A stretch of DNA of 64,000 nt from Clavelina lepadiformis (lineage: Eukaryota; Chordata; Ascidiacea; Aplousobranchia; Clavelinidae): assembly GCF_947623445.1 (NCBI RefSeq), contig NC_135242.1, positions 21,700,001 through 21,764,000 of the forward strand. The letters are read 5' to 3'. The notes under the pieces are model-generated. The model ran no database searches. It was not told the DNA's origin and worked only from the letters and a program-made list of their open reading frames with translations. Position numbers and translations under genes: made by a program. Below, piece after piece: positions 34,715-48,100 of this stretch (positions within the stretch are counted from its first letter, which is position 1; each line of letters starts with the position of its first letter).

Positions 34715-37700
34715 TCTCCCCTTATACAGGGAATAGAAAAGCACAACACAACACACTACACAACTAAAACTATATTTCTTCAATGAGTCGACGAGAATGT
34801 TTTGGAGTTCGCCGAGACCGTCGTGGCAACACCACGTTAGTAGGAGGCGGTCCATCCACAAAATTATTTGAGGTAAAAGGAACTATGGTATTCAGTTCAC
34901 TGCTGACCACTGGTGGTGATTGTTCCTCCGTTGAAGAAGCTTCCTTGCAGGTACCCATTTCATTCTTACTTTTATGCAGGTGAGATCTGTTTCGACGCAG
35001 TATTGCCCCATTGTCCAACTGAACGAGGTATGACCTCAACCCGACCTTTCGCAGTATTTTTCCTTTTTCTCCCCAGCGTTTGGTCTTGTGGTCATATGTG
35101 AATACGACATCATTTACGTGCAGCTCACAAAGACTTTTTACTCCTTTGTCATAATAGTGTTTTTGTTCCAGCTTTTCTGCCCAGACTGGCCGTTCAACAC
35201 CTGGTTCAGGATTGTACAAGTTGTTACAGAGCGATAGATTGTTTCTAATGCGGCGGCCCATCAAGAGTTGCGCTGGAGAGTATCCGCATTTCAAAGGGGT
35301 ACTCCTATACACCAGTAGCGCTAGATTGAAGTCTTTTCCTGAGGCGTGGCTTTTTCTCAGTAGGTCTTTTACTGTGTGTACAGTTTTCTCGGCTAGGCCA
35401 TTTGACTTCGGATAGTGAGGGCTTGATGTCTTGTGATGGAAACGCCAGGTTTCTGCAAACACTTTGAATTCATGGGAATTAAAAGGGGGGCCATTATCGC
35501 TGAAGACGACTTGAGGGATTCCGTGGCGGGAGAAGATTTGTTTTAACCTCATTATGACTTGTTTTGAACAAGTTGACGGTAATGCACATACTTCAGGGTA
35601 ATTTGAATAGTAGTCTCCAACAACCAGGTAAGTAGTGTTACACCATTGAAAGAGGTCAATACCTACTTTTTCAAACGGTAGCATTGTTGGTTCATGTGGT
35701 AAAAGAGGCTCCTTCTGGTGCTGATTTCTGTATGCAGCGCAGGTTGCACAGCCGGAGACCTTGTTGACTATGTCCTTGTTGATCCTTGGCCAAAACACCG
35801 CTTCTCTTGCTCGCCTCTTGCATTTCTCCTCGCCCAGGTGTCCTTCATGTATTATCTCAAGAATGGATTTCCTTAGTGATTTTGGTATTACGAGGCGGTC
35901 TCCCTTCAGAATGATGCCATCTTTTACTGCAAGCTCATCTCGGTAATTCCAATACTCTGAGATTAATGTTTTACAGCCTGCCTTGCTAGATGGCCAACCT
36001 TGCTGTACGTATTGGATGAGGTTTGTCAGCTGTTCATCCTTGGCTGTTTCTTCTCTCAGTTGACTTAGGAATTTGTTGGTTACTGGTAGAGTACTTATTA
36101 TCATGTCTTCATGCGATTCAACCAACGAAACTGTCGAAGATGTCTGTGGCTTGGTAGCACTTCTTGATAGCGTATCAGCTGTGTGCATGAATTTACCAGG
36201 TTTATAGACTAGTGTAATATCATAAATTTGTAGTCTAATCATGAGTCGTTGCACTCTTAAGGGGCAGTTGTTGAGTTGCTTTTTGAACAAGTGCATTAAT
36301 GGCTTGTGGTCACTTTCGACTTCAATGGACTGTCCATAGATATACTGATGAAAGCGCTCGCAGGCATATACAGTTGCCAAGAGTTCTTTTTCAATTTGTG
36401 CGTATCTTGTTTCTGCAGGTACCATTGCTCTTGCAGCATACGCTACTGGATGCCAATCCGAATCATGCCACTGCAGGAGTACTGCCCCGATGCCTTCCTT
36501 GGACGCATCTGCAGATATTTTTATTGCTACCTTGGGATCAAAGAATTTCAAAACTGGTACTTCCGAGACTAATCGTTTGAGCTCATTCCACGCACTTTCA
36601 TGTGTGGAGTCCCAGTTCCACTCACTTTTGTAGTGGGTCAATGCGCGCAAAGATGCGGTTTTGATTGAGAGTGATGGTAAGAACCTGCCGAGATAATTTA
36701 TCATACCCAGGAAGCGTTGTACATCCTTTTTGTTAGAAGGCCTTTGCATGTTGTTGACAGCATCAACCTTTAGTGGATCAGGTTTCAGACCTTCCTTACT
36801 TAACACATCACCCATGAATGTCAATTGTTGAACCCCTAGTATGCATTTGTCTTTGTTTAGTTTAAGATTGGCATCACGTGTTGCTTGCAGTACGTTTCGA
36901 AGTCGCTTGTCATGTTCTTCTTTGGTAGTGCCCCATACAATAATGTCGTCCATTGATGTGTCGACGCCAGGCAGATGCGCATATATTAGATGGACGGCTT
37001 TGTGAAACACCTCAGGAGCTGAGGAAATGCCAAATGGCAGTCTTAAAAAGCGATATCGCCCAAACGGCGTGTTAAACGTACACAGCTTCGAACTGCCTTC
37101 ATCTAGCTTCATTTGCCAAAATCCTGACAAAGCATCTAACTTAGAGAAGTATTTCGCATTGGCAAACTGGGACGTCAATTCCTCTCTCGTTGGCAGGTTG
37201 AAATGTTCTCTTAAGATTGCCCTGTTTAAGTTGCGCGGATCAAGACACAGGCGTAAGTTGCCGTTCTTTTTATTTACCACTACTAACGAGTTAACCCAAG
37301 AAGTAGGTTCATTTACTTTTACAATTACATTGAGCTCTTCGAGGCGTATTAACTCGTTTCTCAGTTTTTCTCTCATGGCAAATGGAACCTTTCTTGAAGG
37401 GTGGACTACCGGAACAGCTTCTGCGTCAACTCTTATGACATGCTCACCTGGAAGACAACCAAGACCATTAAAAAGATCTTTGAATTCGTGCAGGAGAGTG
37501 GAATAAGCATTTGTCTTGTAGACGGTGGACACCCGTTGTATCAGGCCAAGCAGCTTCGAAGACTTCAGTCCTATGATTGATTGTGAGTCTTTGCAGTTAA
37601 CAATAACAAACTCTACGTTTTTTGATTTGGGGCCAACCTTCGTTTGTACCGTACACGTACCGAGGACAGGAATTTTGTGGTTTCCATAGCCCGTAAGTGC

Positions 37701-37835
37701 AATAGAGGTTTTCTTAATTGTAGGTGTGTGACGTAACGTTTTGTAGTCGGAAACGGTTATTAAGTTCACCTCAGCACCTCGAGGTATGAGGTGATACCAC
37801 GAGCGGAATTTTCTCCAGGAATGCAAGGTACGCAA
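34400..37835 (-). mobile_element. Ty3/gypsy LTR retrotransposon fossil (pol region plus candidate 3' LTR)
   Basis: An LTR-retrotransposon copy on the minus strand. Its pol region (37835-34770) is a single frame of 1,021 codons containing, in order, the end of an aspartic protease-like domain, reverse transcriptase, RNase H, the zinc-binding integrase N-domain, and the integrase core plus C-terminal region. The domain order RT-RNase H-integrase is that of the Ty3/gypsy group. A gag region and a 5' LTR were not recognised, so the copy looks broken, with at least one substantial break. The long open pol frame suggests it is fairly young. It lies directly upstream of GTF2F2 in the same orientation. 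Confidence 0.85.
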
Positions 37836-40483
37836 AATTACGGCCGTCTATATTGGCCTTAATTTAATTCTTCCATGATGTTGCATGTTTACCAGCAATA
37901 TTTTTCATAGACATCTCAAAATTAAGAGTCAATGCAGTGCATTTGCCCGACAAACTAGAGAACTGAGTTAAAATATTGGGTCGTGGTTGCTAATATCTGC
38001 ACTTTGTCTAGTAAAACCTTTTACATTTTAGTGGGGTTTTTCTTCTTCCATCCAGACACACAGGCCGGTTCCATCTTGACGGTGACACAACGCTTATGAC
38101 CTGCCAAACTATCAGCGTAACTTTTGTTTTATATTAAATGTGTTTAAATTATGTGTTTTATGTTAAATTATGTTTAAATAATGTGTTTGTAATTTGGCTT
38201 GGTGGCCGTGCTGGCGCTGATAACTTTTTCACATTCTCATATTAGTCTGTAATGCACGTGTTTGCCTTCGAGGCCTTGTCACATTTGTCCATCCAATTTG
38301 TGGAAATTATTGTCTGCTAATATGTTTGCGACCACCTGTGTCAGAACAATTTTTTCGTTCCCCACATTAAAGACAAAAACAAAAAGATGAATGAAAAAAA
38401 TGAACTGAAATATTTATTAAATTGGAAATTGCAACTGGGTCTTAATCGCTCGTACAAAACTTTAATTACACTTTAGAAAATAGCCAAACTAGGAAAGAAA
38501 AACAATAAAATCTGTCGAAAACCATTCTTATGTCGGGTAGAAGAGTAGTGAAATTGACTGTTAATTTTCGTGGAGAACCAATTTATTAGCATTACAATGA
38601 GAAACAGTATTTAATGCCACTAATGCTATTGAGAGCTACTACAGGAGGCTGAGTAGCTATAGCAATTCATTCTATCATAGCATCTTCGAAATAAATGTTT
38701 CACAGCACTAGGCAACAAAAATTGCAAACATTAATTATGCTTTCCTTGAATAAATATTCAAAATTTTTTTTTAAGTCTCTGATTCTCTGTACAAGCTTAC
38801 ATGGTGTGGTTGGTTTTAATTAGTCTAGAAATATGTTTAAATTCTTGTGAAATAAAATTTTCAGCAAGCAGCGATTTCTGAGTAAACCAACCTTTTTAGA
38901 AACATTAGCCAAAGGCTTGAGATAAAATGAATTGAGCGTTATTGCAGACCTTTTGCATACTAAAACGCTTGAATTAAGATTTAAGCCACGTGATACTTTT
39001 TGATGACATTTGGCTATTTCTCTTATTTTTTACAATGCAGATTTCTTTTGTTAGCTTTTACAATTTTGGGAGAGTGTAGTTTAAATTTTCAAAGTATGTT
39101 TATATTTTGAATAGATACCATACAAAGCTTTTCCATAAAAATTGGAATGTAAAGTGAGGGCAAGTCCAAAATCAGGTTGGCCTTAAATCAAAAAATAGTT
39201 GTCAATAAAAATACCGCTGAAAGGTTTTTTAATAATATGTAGTAGGCCTAGTTAAGTAGTTTTTGCCAAAATTGTATCACAAATTGGCCTCTTATAATGA
39301 CGGAGACCGTTGACGCTATGGTGTCACAATATAAAACAATTTACTTGATGACTGTGATATGTAATAAGTTAGGTATGTTAGTAGTGGTAGGCTAGCTAAA
39401 ACGGTTTAGAATTTAGATGGAATACGTCTCCATAGGTAGGTGATTAGTAGCAGGTGATGTTGATTTTCAGCATAGGAATGTCGCAGAAGACAGCACACGA
39501 ACTGGTGAAGCATTCCTGTTTTTACCACAGTTACCTTTGCTGGACTACAGGTTAGAGGCAGCAGCCAAGACTGCATGGTATGCTACTAGGCCTATAAGTT
39601 AGCATCCACAATTCTACATTTACCACTAAAAATATTGTACAGTGTACAATGACATCAACATTAAATTAGTTTAGACTTATTTAATGCCTATATTTGTAAT
39701 TTATTTTATGTCTATAGGCTATATGATTGCGTAATCTATAATTTTTGTTCATAAATAGAGCTGCTGAGAATAAAACATTAAAGAAACCAGTGTTTGTACA
39801 AACACTTTCCTAGGACCCAAGCAAAGCTCAATCGTCATTAAATTTTGAATATGTCATTTTTCATAAACGACGTTCAATGAAGGATGCGTTTGTGGTTACC
39901 GACCACAACCACTGTAATAGTGAATGGTAAAATAATGATTTTGTTAACTTCTTGTATACCTGTGTAGAATAAGAACATATCTAAGTATCGTGACAACATA
40001 ACAAACGGGATATTTACTACAACAAACTATCCGTGAGTTATAAGCGACCTAATTTCAAGCAGAATTTTGCTTGCCAGCAAAGTTTTCTTGACTGCAAAGA
40101 ACTTCCGAACTTATGTAGTATATATTGCTTTTTTAGTTGTGGCTTGTATTCATATTGCTGCCCAAAATATTACGCAGCATGAAATATAGGCTATACGTAG
40201 ACTATTATAGTTAGTAGGCTGTTACCAATACGTAGAGCTCGAAATCATAACTCTGCCTGCAGAGAAAAGTAGACACCTCGGATAGCAGAAGGCCAGGACG
40301 GAGACGTTGTTTTGTATTGACGTCTTCATACCAAAAGCAGCCACCTGCTACATTGTTTGGCTTACTTTCGAAAGTACTGTATATGAACAAAAAATTCTTT
40401 TTTTTCGGAAAAAACTTGTTTTTGTCTTTGAATTGCATAAGCCTTTTGCAATAGGGTGTTGCTTACAAACTAACCGCAATATT
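37836..40483. other. Gene-free interval with a dispersed repeat
   Basis: About 2.6 kb without a supportable gene. Repeat C copy 2 lies at 39150-39600. There is a short tandem motif around 38130-38190 (repeated TGTGTTTTATGTTAAATTATG-like units). Otherwise AT-rich sequence with nothing recognisable. Confidence 0.4.
39150..39600 (+). repeat. Repeat C, copy 2
   Basis: Colinear blocks shared with 26605-27180, including GGCAAGTCCAAAATC, AATAGTTGTCAA, AATACCGCTGAA and TCAGCATAGGAATGTCGCAG. By eye, roughly two thirds of bases agree in the aligned blocks. Confidence 0.5.
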
Positions 40484-40939
40484 CAGGGTTGTGGAAAAAA
40501 CGAAAAAAGCGAGTGTGAGTTCGAGCTTTTGAACAAGCTTGTGCGAGCCTGAATCTATGAAATTATAATAAAACCAGCCGAGATGCTGATTTGTGAAAGC
40601 ATAAAGGTCTTTGTCGATATTCAAAGCCTAAAAATCTTCTGTCTCCGTACTTCTTACAGATGAAATAATAGGAACAGAAGCATTCTAGTAACACTGCTTA
40701 GTGTAACTGTGTATGCACGTGTGACGTATTATGCGCTAATTTTCTTGACTTAAGATGGGTACAGCAAGATTAGAATCATTCCCGGTAGCAAATATTGGAA
40801 AAATTGCCACTTTTTTCTCTTTTTGGTCAAACAATCAAACGTTCGGGTAAAACCAAAAAACAAACTTCGGGCTCGTGAGAACAGTTACTAAAGGTGATGT
40901 TCGTGCCAGACGTTCGGGCTCGGGTTCGGCATATCCCTA
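40484..40939. mobile_element. hAT-type non-autonomous element with exact 8-bp duplication
   Basis: The 456-bp element is flanked on both sides by gcaatatt (40476-40483 and 40940-40947). The left end is CAGGGTTGTGGAAAA. The right end read inward is TAGGGATATGCCGAACCCGA. Both inner ends contain GAGCTC- and TTCGGGCTCG-like tracts in opposite orientation. There is no coding capacity. Confidence 0.75.
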
Positions 40940-41190
40940 GCAATATTAGATAACTAGTCATAGTGGTAAAGAGGTAGGTAGACGTTAAATGAAGTTTATG
41001 TTTTTCTTAATACTTCAGCCTTAGAAATCAGGCGAATTTCTAACACTTCAAGCTTACAGTGCGGGTAGGCGGATGGGAACTTAAATAAGGGATTGTAAAG
41101 TCACCATAAGGTCAAACAGTTTCTGCTTTTTCTTTGTTATGACTTGGGCCATATAGTATACAGTTGCACTTTTTATTGCAGTAAAAATCG

Positions 41191-42159
41191 TCAAAATGAA
41201 GTTTTGGTATGCTCAACGGAACACTCAATCAAAAAAGATGGACGCTTTGTCTCCTTGAAACGTTTGAAAGGAAACATTCGACTGCGCCAGTTACAAAATG
41301 AAAAAAACAACGCTGCGGTATTAACGATAAGATCTGTTTGCACAAATAATGACCAATAAGAATCGGGAGCGTATAAAATACAAACACCAGTGAAAGTTCC
41401 CGCTAAAATGGCGGATAAAATGCAAACAGCGGAGCATGCGACTAACCTTTTAATAACTTTGAATATGTCATTATTGACGCTTTCAAATATGCTGGAAAAT
41501 GACACCTGTCGCTTCGAATTTTTTGCTAAAGGGTAAACTAGTAAAAAAAGCAAGCAAATCTGGAAAATTACATAGCTAATTGCAACGCCTATCAAAGAAG
41601 TTACTGCCAGCGATGAAACCTCGACTTCCATAGTTAAAATACAGCCACCTGCAGAAGTGCTTTTTAGTCGATAGCTAAGCGTTAGCGTGAGCACAGTGGC
41701 GATCAGGGTAACGTAAATGCCAACAATAATAATCGCACTTACGCGGCGTAACACTTTGCCAGAGTATTTCTTCAGCAGTTTATCCGTGTAAAACGATCGC
41801 TGTCGTAACCAGAGGACCGTATACGTGCTCAAGGTCCCTACGCAGTAGAAGGTAGCGACCAATGCTGTGTACGCGCTGCACCAATTGTCTGAAATTTTTC
41901 CGCCTTGAAGCTCCAGTTGCTCGGATAGGCAAGCGAGAAAAGACGAAGTTGACGACGTGATACAGAAGAATCTTATTGTGGTTTTAGTAGCTGGACCTGT
42001 CTTACACTCGTACGCGAGCAGAGAAAGCAGGAGGTAGAATGATATAGCGGTCAATATTCCTGTAAGTACGTTTCCTGTTAATTCGGCCTGCAAGCCGCTG
42101 CCTTGAATGTCTGTTGACTTCTGTTCCAAGAGATCTTCTATGGCGGTAACATTTACCAT
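41191..42159 (-). CDS. Orphan seven-helix membrane protein, GPCR-like, single exon
   Basis: One exon encodes 322 residues starting MVNVTAIEDLLEQKSTDIQG, with an N-glycosylation sequon (NVT) near the N-terminus. Seven hydrophobic segments are evident, roughly at residues 27-51, 61-83, 92-116, 137-162, 180-212, 233-260 and 268-288. A Cys just before helix 3 (NWCSAYTALVATFYC) and one in the second outer loop (STSAGGCILTMEV) could form the usual GPCR disulfide. The motifs of rhodopsin-class receptors are absent: WLRQRSFY stands where DRY would be, and FCNWRSRMFPF where NPxxY would be. The family is not recognised; it could be a lineage-specific receptor of the ascidian. The tail SVEHTKTSF is short. 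The ligand is unknown. The seven-helix topology is well supported, the receptor call less so. Confidence 0.75.
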   Translation of the reverse strand: MVNVTAIEDLLEQKSTDIQGSGLQAELTGNVLTGILTAISFYLLLSLLAYECKTGPATKTTIRFFCITSSTSSFLACLSEQLELQGGKISDNWCSAYTALVATFYCVGTLSTYTVLWLRQRSFYTDKLLKKYSGKVLRRVSAIIIVGIYVTLIATVLTLTLSYRLKSTSAGGCILTMEVEVSSLAVTSLIGVAISYVIFQICLLFLLVYPLAKNSKRQVSFSSIFESVNNDIFKVIKRLVACSAVCILSAILAGTFTGVCILYAPDSYWSLFVQTDLIVNTAALFFSFCNWRSRMFPFKRFKETKRPSFLIECSVEHTKTSF

Positions 42160-45106
42160 TTCTGAACAGCAGAAAGTTGATTGACAAAAACAAAATGAAA
42201 GCTTACTCTAGTTACGCCTTAACACAGTCTTGTAGCTGTTTGGTTTGGCTGACCTGTAGCAAGCAATTCAATTCGATTGCTTATTGATAGCGTGTATCAG
42301 CGCCTCTGCTGCACAATTCAGACATGACAAACAGTGTAGGCTGATACCTCGCTAAGTACAAGCGAAACCAAACGTTCGTCTGGTTTCAACTCTACTGTAT
42401 GTCGGTGTTGAAGCACAAGAAATAAACCGTACACGCGAAAAAATGAGGAAATGTCTCAATGAGCACAGTTGTTTACAGCGGAGGTTTTAGCGTTAGGCGT
42501 TGAATATGTCTCCCTTCCTTCCATAAATAAACATATAACTACAGCCATATAAAGTGATATTTTTAGACAATTGAAAGCCGCTCCTTCCTGCAATTCATGT
42601 AGGCTACTCCGGCTCTGTCTGTTCCCATAAAAACTATTTATGGAAACGGGAATACCTCTCAGAATACCGGCCGCGCTGGAACGTTAGAACACCACTGATA
42701 AGGTTTTCTTAGAGTGTTGGGAGTTTTTCCCTCGACAGCACATGTAACAAACACAAGGCGAAAATCTTTGTCGTGTATTTTAAATAAGGATGAGCTTTTA
42801 CGTAAGTGCAAAATTTTATCACCAATTCACCATAAATTATTGAATGGCTTCTTTAAAACGGAACAAATAAGCAGTTCAAAAAACTGTTGTAAAATAAGCG
42901 AAAAAAGCAGAATAAAATTTTGACTTTATTTGTGAAATACACATCGAACGTTTAATCCAAGAATACTGAAAATATAGACTCACACAAACAACTTAGATAA
43001 AACAGTGCGAAACCCACAAGTGCTAGGCTTTGAAAAAAAAGTTTTCTCTTAGCAAATGTAGACAGGATTTGTATTGTAAAACATTTGCGTGAAGATTCTT
43101 TAAACGACTTAAAGCCTGAGTGTGTATTTTGCTTCTCTTGTTCTTGTATTTGATCTAAACAGCAAATAGGTTATTTCAGCTTTCCCCTTATTTCCACTGC
43201 GGCGACGAAGTCACAACAATGATTTTTGGTAAAGTAAAAAAAAACAAGAACTTAATCACTATAAATTAGGGATGACCAAAATAGAATTCTGAACGCTTGG
43301 TTTCGAAAACATTATGCGTCAGTTGTCAAAAATGATACGGGCAGCCGATCAAACGATATGCCGACCAATAATCATGGAAGGTGGCAACGAAATAGTTGAG
43401 TAATGGAAGTTACAAAAGACAAACGTTATACCAATGCGTTCAAAGGCCATAGATCAAATAGTCGGCCATTTACACCATGTTCAATGTTTCAATCAACGTA
43501 AATATTTGCAACGACATTGAACGAGTCTGGTATAATTAAAGCTGACACTATTTCACAGGGAAAAAATCGTACGTTCGAAGCTATTTTTCGTCGTTTTTTT
43601 GTTGTTAACATAACTCAAATGTTATGACATTGTAAGCTAAACCTAACCTAAATCAACCTCCTAATCTAAATCTTAACTTCAACCAAATCTTACTTAACTA
43701 AAATCAACTCTTTGTACACCATTCTCCTAACTTTACCACCGGGCTGCGTGACCCACTTATAGTGAAATAGTCACTCTCATGGTAAATTCAATCGAATCCG
43801 TAGCGAAGCGTGGGATGTTTGCGGTTTTTGTCTCTCCACGTTCTGTCTGAATAGCGCAATAGCTATAGGATAGAGAATAATTTCATGTAAATTTGTAGTA
43901 CCAGTTATCGTAAAACCTCATCAAAGGAAAAATTTAACCAGTAACGCATCGTGTATCGTAGTCCCTAAAACGGGTTTAATTACACGAGAACATAAAATCG
44001 ACGAAAACAACAGGCGTTGAAATACCTCCACGCACAGTATTAGCATCTCTGTTGTTTTTCTCGCATAAGAAACGAGTTTGTAACGTTTCGGTTACGGGCT
44101 GTCGCTTTTAATAAGACTAGTACCGCACACAAGGGGTGACTCCAATACATACAAATTAGCATGGACGGTTAATTTAGAACAGTACGTACTTCTTAACCGG
44201 GTCTTAACGTTTACCAGCACGTGGTATTTCGTGTCTATTATGTGGAGGGTATATTTGCTGTTAAAACTCTCATGTGGGTAAATTAATTAATTAAATTTTT
44301 GAAAAGCTACACGTAAGTTGTCATGAAGGTGCGTTTGAAAACTTTAGTAAGAAATATATTATAAAATTTATTAAACTGAAAATAGCCGAAATATTTTATA
44401 CCAAACCTAAGCAGACCGAACTTTCTATCTTCTATATATAAAATTAATTCCGTTTGTTTATTTTAACAATGGATTCCAGTGTTTTTAAAGCGATTTTGAG
44501 GGCCAAAACAGTCTCTTAACTTTCTTCAACAGTCTCTCAAAATTTATATTGGTGCAATTACAGCAGAAAATTAGCAGTCAGTGTTTGAAAGTAGCGGTCT
44601 CTTAAAACTTCTTACCGGTCGCCAAAGTCGAACCATTAAAAAAAACTGACAGAGTCCAAGTACGTCATATAGGAGCTGGCAAAATTATTGGCAAGTGTTT
44701 ATTACAGCTGCTTGAGCGTTGAAATTATAGCTGTAACAGTAAAAAACATATTCTATAGCTTTAGTAACGGTTTCAAGTTGTCCACAAACGATCAAAACAT
44801 CGAAGTCGTCCAAGCGAACCTGTGTATTTTAGAGCCACCCCAACACAAGTTGGACTTATATTGCAACCTAATGGTAATGCGTTTGTCAGCTAAACGCATG
44901 AGTGGACATTTTTTCCCACATATCCTGATTTAACACAGAAGTTGAATTAGCACAACCGTATATGTATCACGGTGAATCAAGCCCCCTGCTCTAACACATG
45001 TTAATGGTAAGAATATTCTTGGTTTACGATAGGGTACCAGAAAACTGTAACAAGGATTTGAATGGATTATAATTACTACGAAGAGACGGATGGAAACATC
45101 CAAATG
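42160..45106. other. Gene-free interval between the GPCR-like gene and haspin
   Basis: Nearly 3 kb with only short chance reading frames. It should contain the GPCR-like gene promoter near 42160 and the haspin 3' UTR near 45000. No tRNA, clear repeat family or transposon end was recognised. Confidence 0.4.
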
Positions 45107-48100
45107 TTATCTATTTTCACCAAACACACTGTCAAGGAAATATTCTAAAAACATCCAAATGTTAATTGTCCTACTCACCTTATTCAAACACTTATCAAGG
45201 AGATAATAAATCCAAAATACATTTGTTTTAGGTTTGAAGACAGACCAGTCCTCGTCAACTTCGCTTCTCATCATCCGATAAATTTCAAACTGATAATCTT
45301 GGCTTGCATCTCCCTTAAAAATGTCCGGATCACACGACAGATCCTGATAGAGACACAATCCTCCTACAAACACAACATTTGTAAAACAGTTGTACCAAGA
45401 AAATGGCCTTGGATTACGAACTGAAATAGAATTCATGGATTACGAACTGAAATGAAACAAAATAGGAATATAATAGTTTGTTTAAGCGAGCGTCGATAAA
45501 CACAACATAAAGCTACATACTACCTTTAGATATTCTTGACAGAGTGAAGTCGATGATGTGAACCCTTAGTCCGCAGGTGGATATCTGATTGGTTTTCCCA
45601 CAACACGTGTACTCAGTTTCATTGCTACCATCCGATCTGATAAGGATATTTCCCCAGTGGAGATCTCTGTGCTCAAACTGATATGCTTCTTCAGCAACAG
45701 CGAGTCCTGCTACCGTTTGCTGAACGAGTGTGACTGCCTGTTTTGAAAACTCAGTATTTAAATTTTTTAACCAATAGCAAATGATACTGAGTGCAACATC
45801 AAACTTCATAATCTTCAGTGTAATTAACATAAGCTTGCTTTAATTGCAAACAATGCATTACATGCATTTCAAATGTGCTAGGTTGGAAAAAATGCCTCTC
45901 CAAAAAGTAAACATTTTTAACCTGCGTGGCGTTACGGAATTGAAAATGCTCGATATCTATGCCACCATCAGCAAACTCGAACACAATGTAGAGCTGATCT
46001 TCATCAAATACATCGGGTCGATCGTTTTCAGAGGTCCTCTTTGCATCATAATCATCCCAAGCTTCAAGGAAGTGAGGTGGGTATTGACCAATGACACAGT
46101 GAACCCTGTTGCAAAATAAATACTTTCATGACAATTGACAAGCGCAATTTCAATCTATTCTTTCTGCATTTTTTACGATAGCAAAATCATGTTTACACAA
46201 CCCGAAGCAGTCTACTGAAAGTTTGAAACCAAGCCCAATCTACAATACTTGAACAATGAAATGAATGCATCTGTTCTGTTGGTGACGCCCTTTGAGAGAC
46301 CAGAGAGTTCACAAGAATTGATAATCTCGGGTAAAACTTGTGCAAACGTTTTCTGTTTTTCGCCGTTGATCTCCTTGCTCCCTTCCACCGGTATTACCTA
46401 AAGTGTACAAACATTCTAAAAAGTTATCGGTTGACTCGAACATTAACCATAAATTATATGTACAGTATTTTCATGTAATTACTTCATTAATGTTACCTTC
46501 ACAGCAATGTGGCGGCTAACTGAACTTGATAAACATCGAAAAACTTCACCATAGACCCCTTCGCCTAGTTTAGTGCAGGAAGAGGCAGACGGATACAGAG
46601 TTTGAAAAGAAACCGGTTCTGTCTGATTGCATTCCAAGAGCACTTGGTCCCTACTATTGCAAATACTTTTCTCAACCAAAGGTTTTCCAGGAATGACATC
46701 TGTTTCCTAAACCAAGAAACAAGTTTCAATCGGTATGCTTAGCCTTTACCTGAAGTAGAAATAACAATAAATTTGTCACATGCATTTCCCAGAAAACTTT
46801 GTTTATGTGCTGGTCAGTTTTAAATTCATCGTTAGTGATATTTCTTATCATTCATAACTGACCAGAACATAATCACCACACTGAAATTGAGTACTGTAAA
46901 AGCAATGAGAATTTCTTTTGCTTTTGCAATCCATGCTGTTTGCTAAAACTATCAAATTAGGCAAAAAGGATAAAAAAAACTTTACAAAGAGTTATTATGA
47001 TGTCACAACAGAAATTTAAAAACATAAATACATATTTGCAAAACTAAAGTAAGTTCAAAAAAATCATTAAAATAATCACTAATAGTAATTTAAATTAACT
47101 GGAACCACGATATTGTACCCATGAGCAAAATATTTGGTCACTGGTCAAGGTCAAGGTAACTCTTTTCAATGACCTCACAAATTGTTGATCCTGTTGTAAG
47201 TAATACCTTAGAAGACTAAATATTATGATTTGTTACCTAGTTAAAGGTTTGTCAAGTGAGTATACATATGTAAGTTTTACATGGTAGCAATTTCAAGGGA
47301 AGAAAAATGACTACAACCAGTAACATAATACCTCAAAGATACGGCAACTTTTGCTGCATGTAAGCAAAGGACTGGCAAATTCCTGCACAAGACTCTTTAA
47401 CTTTTGGCGGGGAAGAAAGGATGGTGTGCTTGGGTGATGAATAACGCTTTGGCTCAGATGAAGCGCAGCTGGAGTGTTGTTTGAATTCGAAGCCCTTGGT
47501 ACGATTGGCGTTGATTGAATGATATTGTTTTTTTTAAAAGCACTGATTTCGGAAGGTTTGTCAAAAAAATTTATAACTGAGGTAGACATAAACGTAGTTT
47601 CATTGCGAGCATTTACAGTTGACTGATGGAAAGAAGCAATCCAATCATTGGCTTCGGCTGGTGCATCAGATAAGATATAAGTTGAAAATCCGTCTGTTAT
47701 TTTAAAACTGATGTTTTTTCTTCTGCGTCCACGAAACTTCGTGACATGCTTTGCGAAGTTTTCATTCAGCAATGGCCAATGATGGGATGAACTTTTATTG
47801 GATGTTGGAGTTTGTTCCATAGAACAAGATAAACCATTAATAGCATCATCACAATCAACTTGTACTGAGAAGCCTTTAAAGTTATCAGAAAAGCTGTTGG
47901 AGCTTTTAAAAATCTGATCGAGTGCTTCATCTTTAGCGCTGGACAAATCTGAAGAACTTTGAGGGAAACTCTGTTTGTCAGATTTTTTCACAGTTGGTGA
48001 AGATGGTTTAGCCTGAAGTTGTTCTAGCTCAGCTTTTTCTTTAACACAGCTAACTAATATTTTTGACTTTTCAAGGCCATTAATCCCCTTTGTTAACTTA

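Noticed and set aside
43600-43740. CCTAA-rich stretch resembling telomeric repeat
   Set aside because: The CCTAA/CTAAA units are irregular and short, with no (TTAGGG)n array. Ordinary AT-rich sequence.
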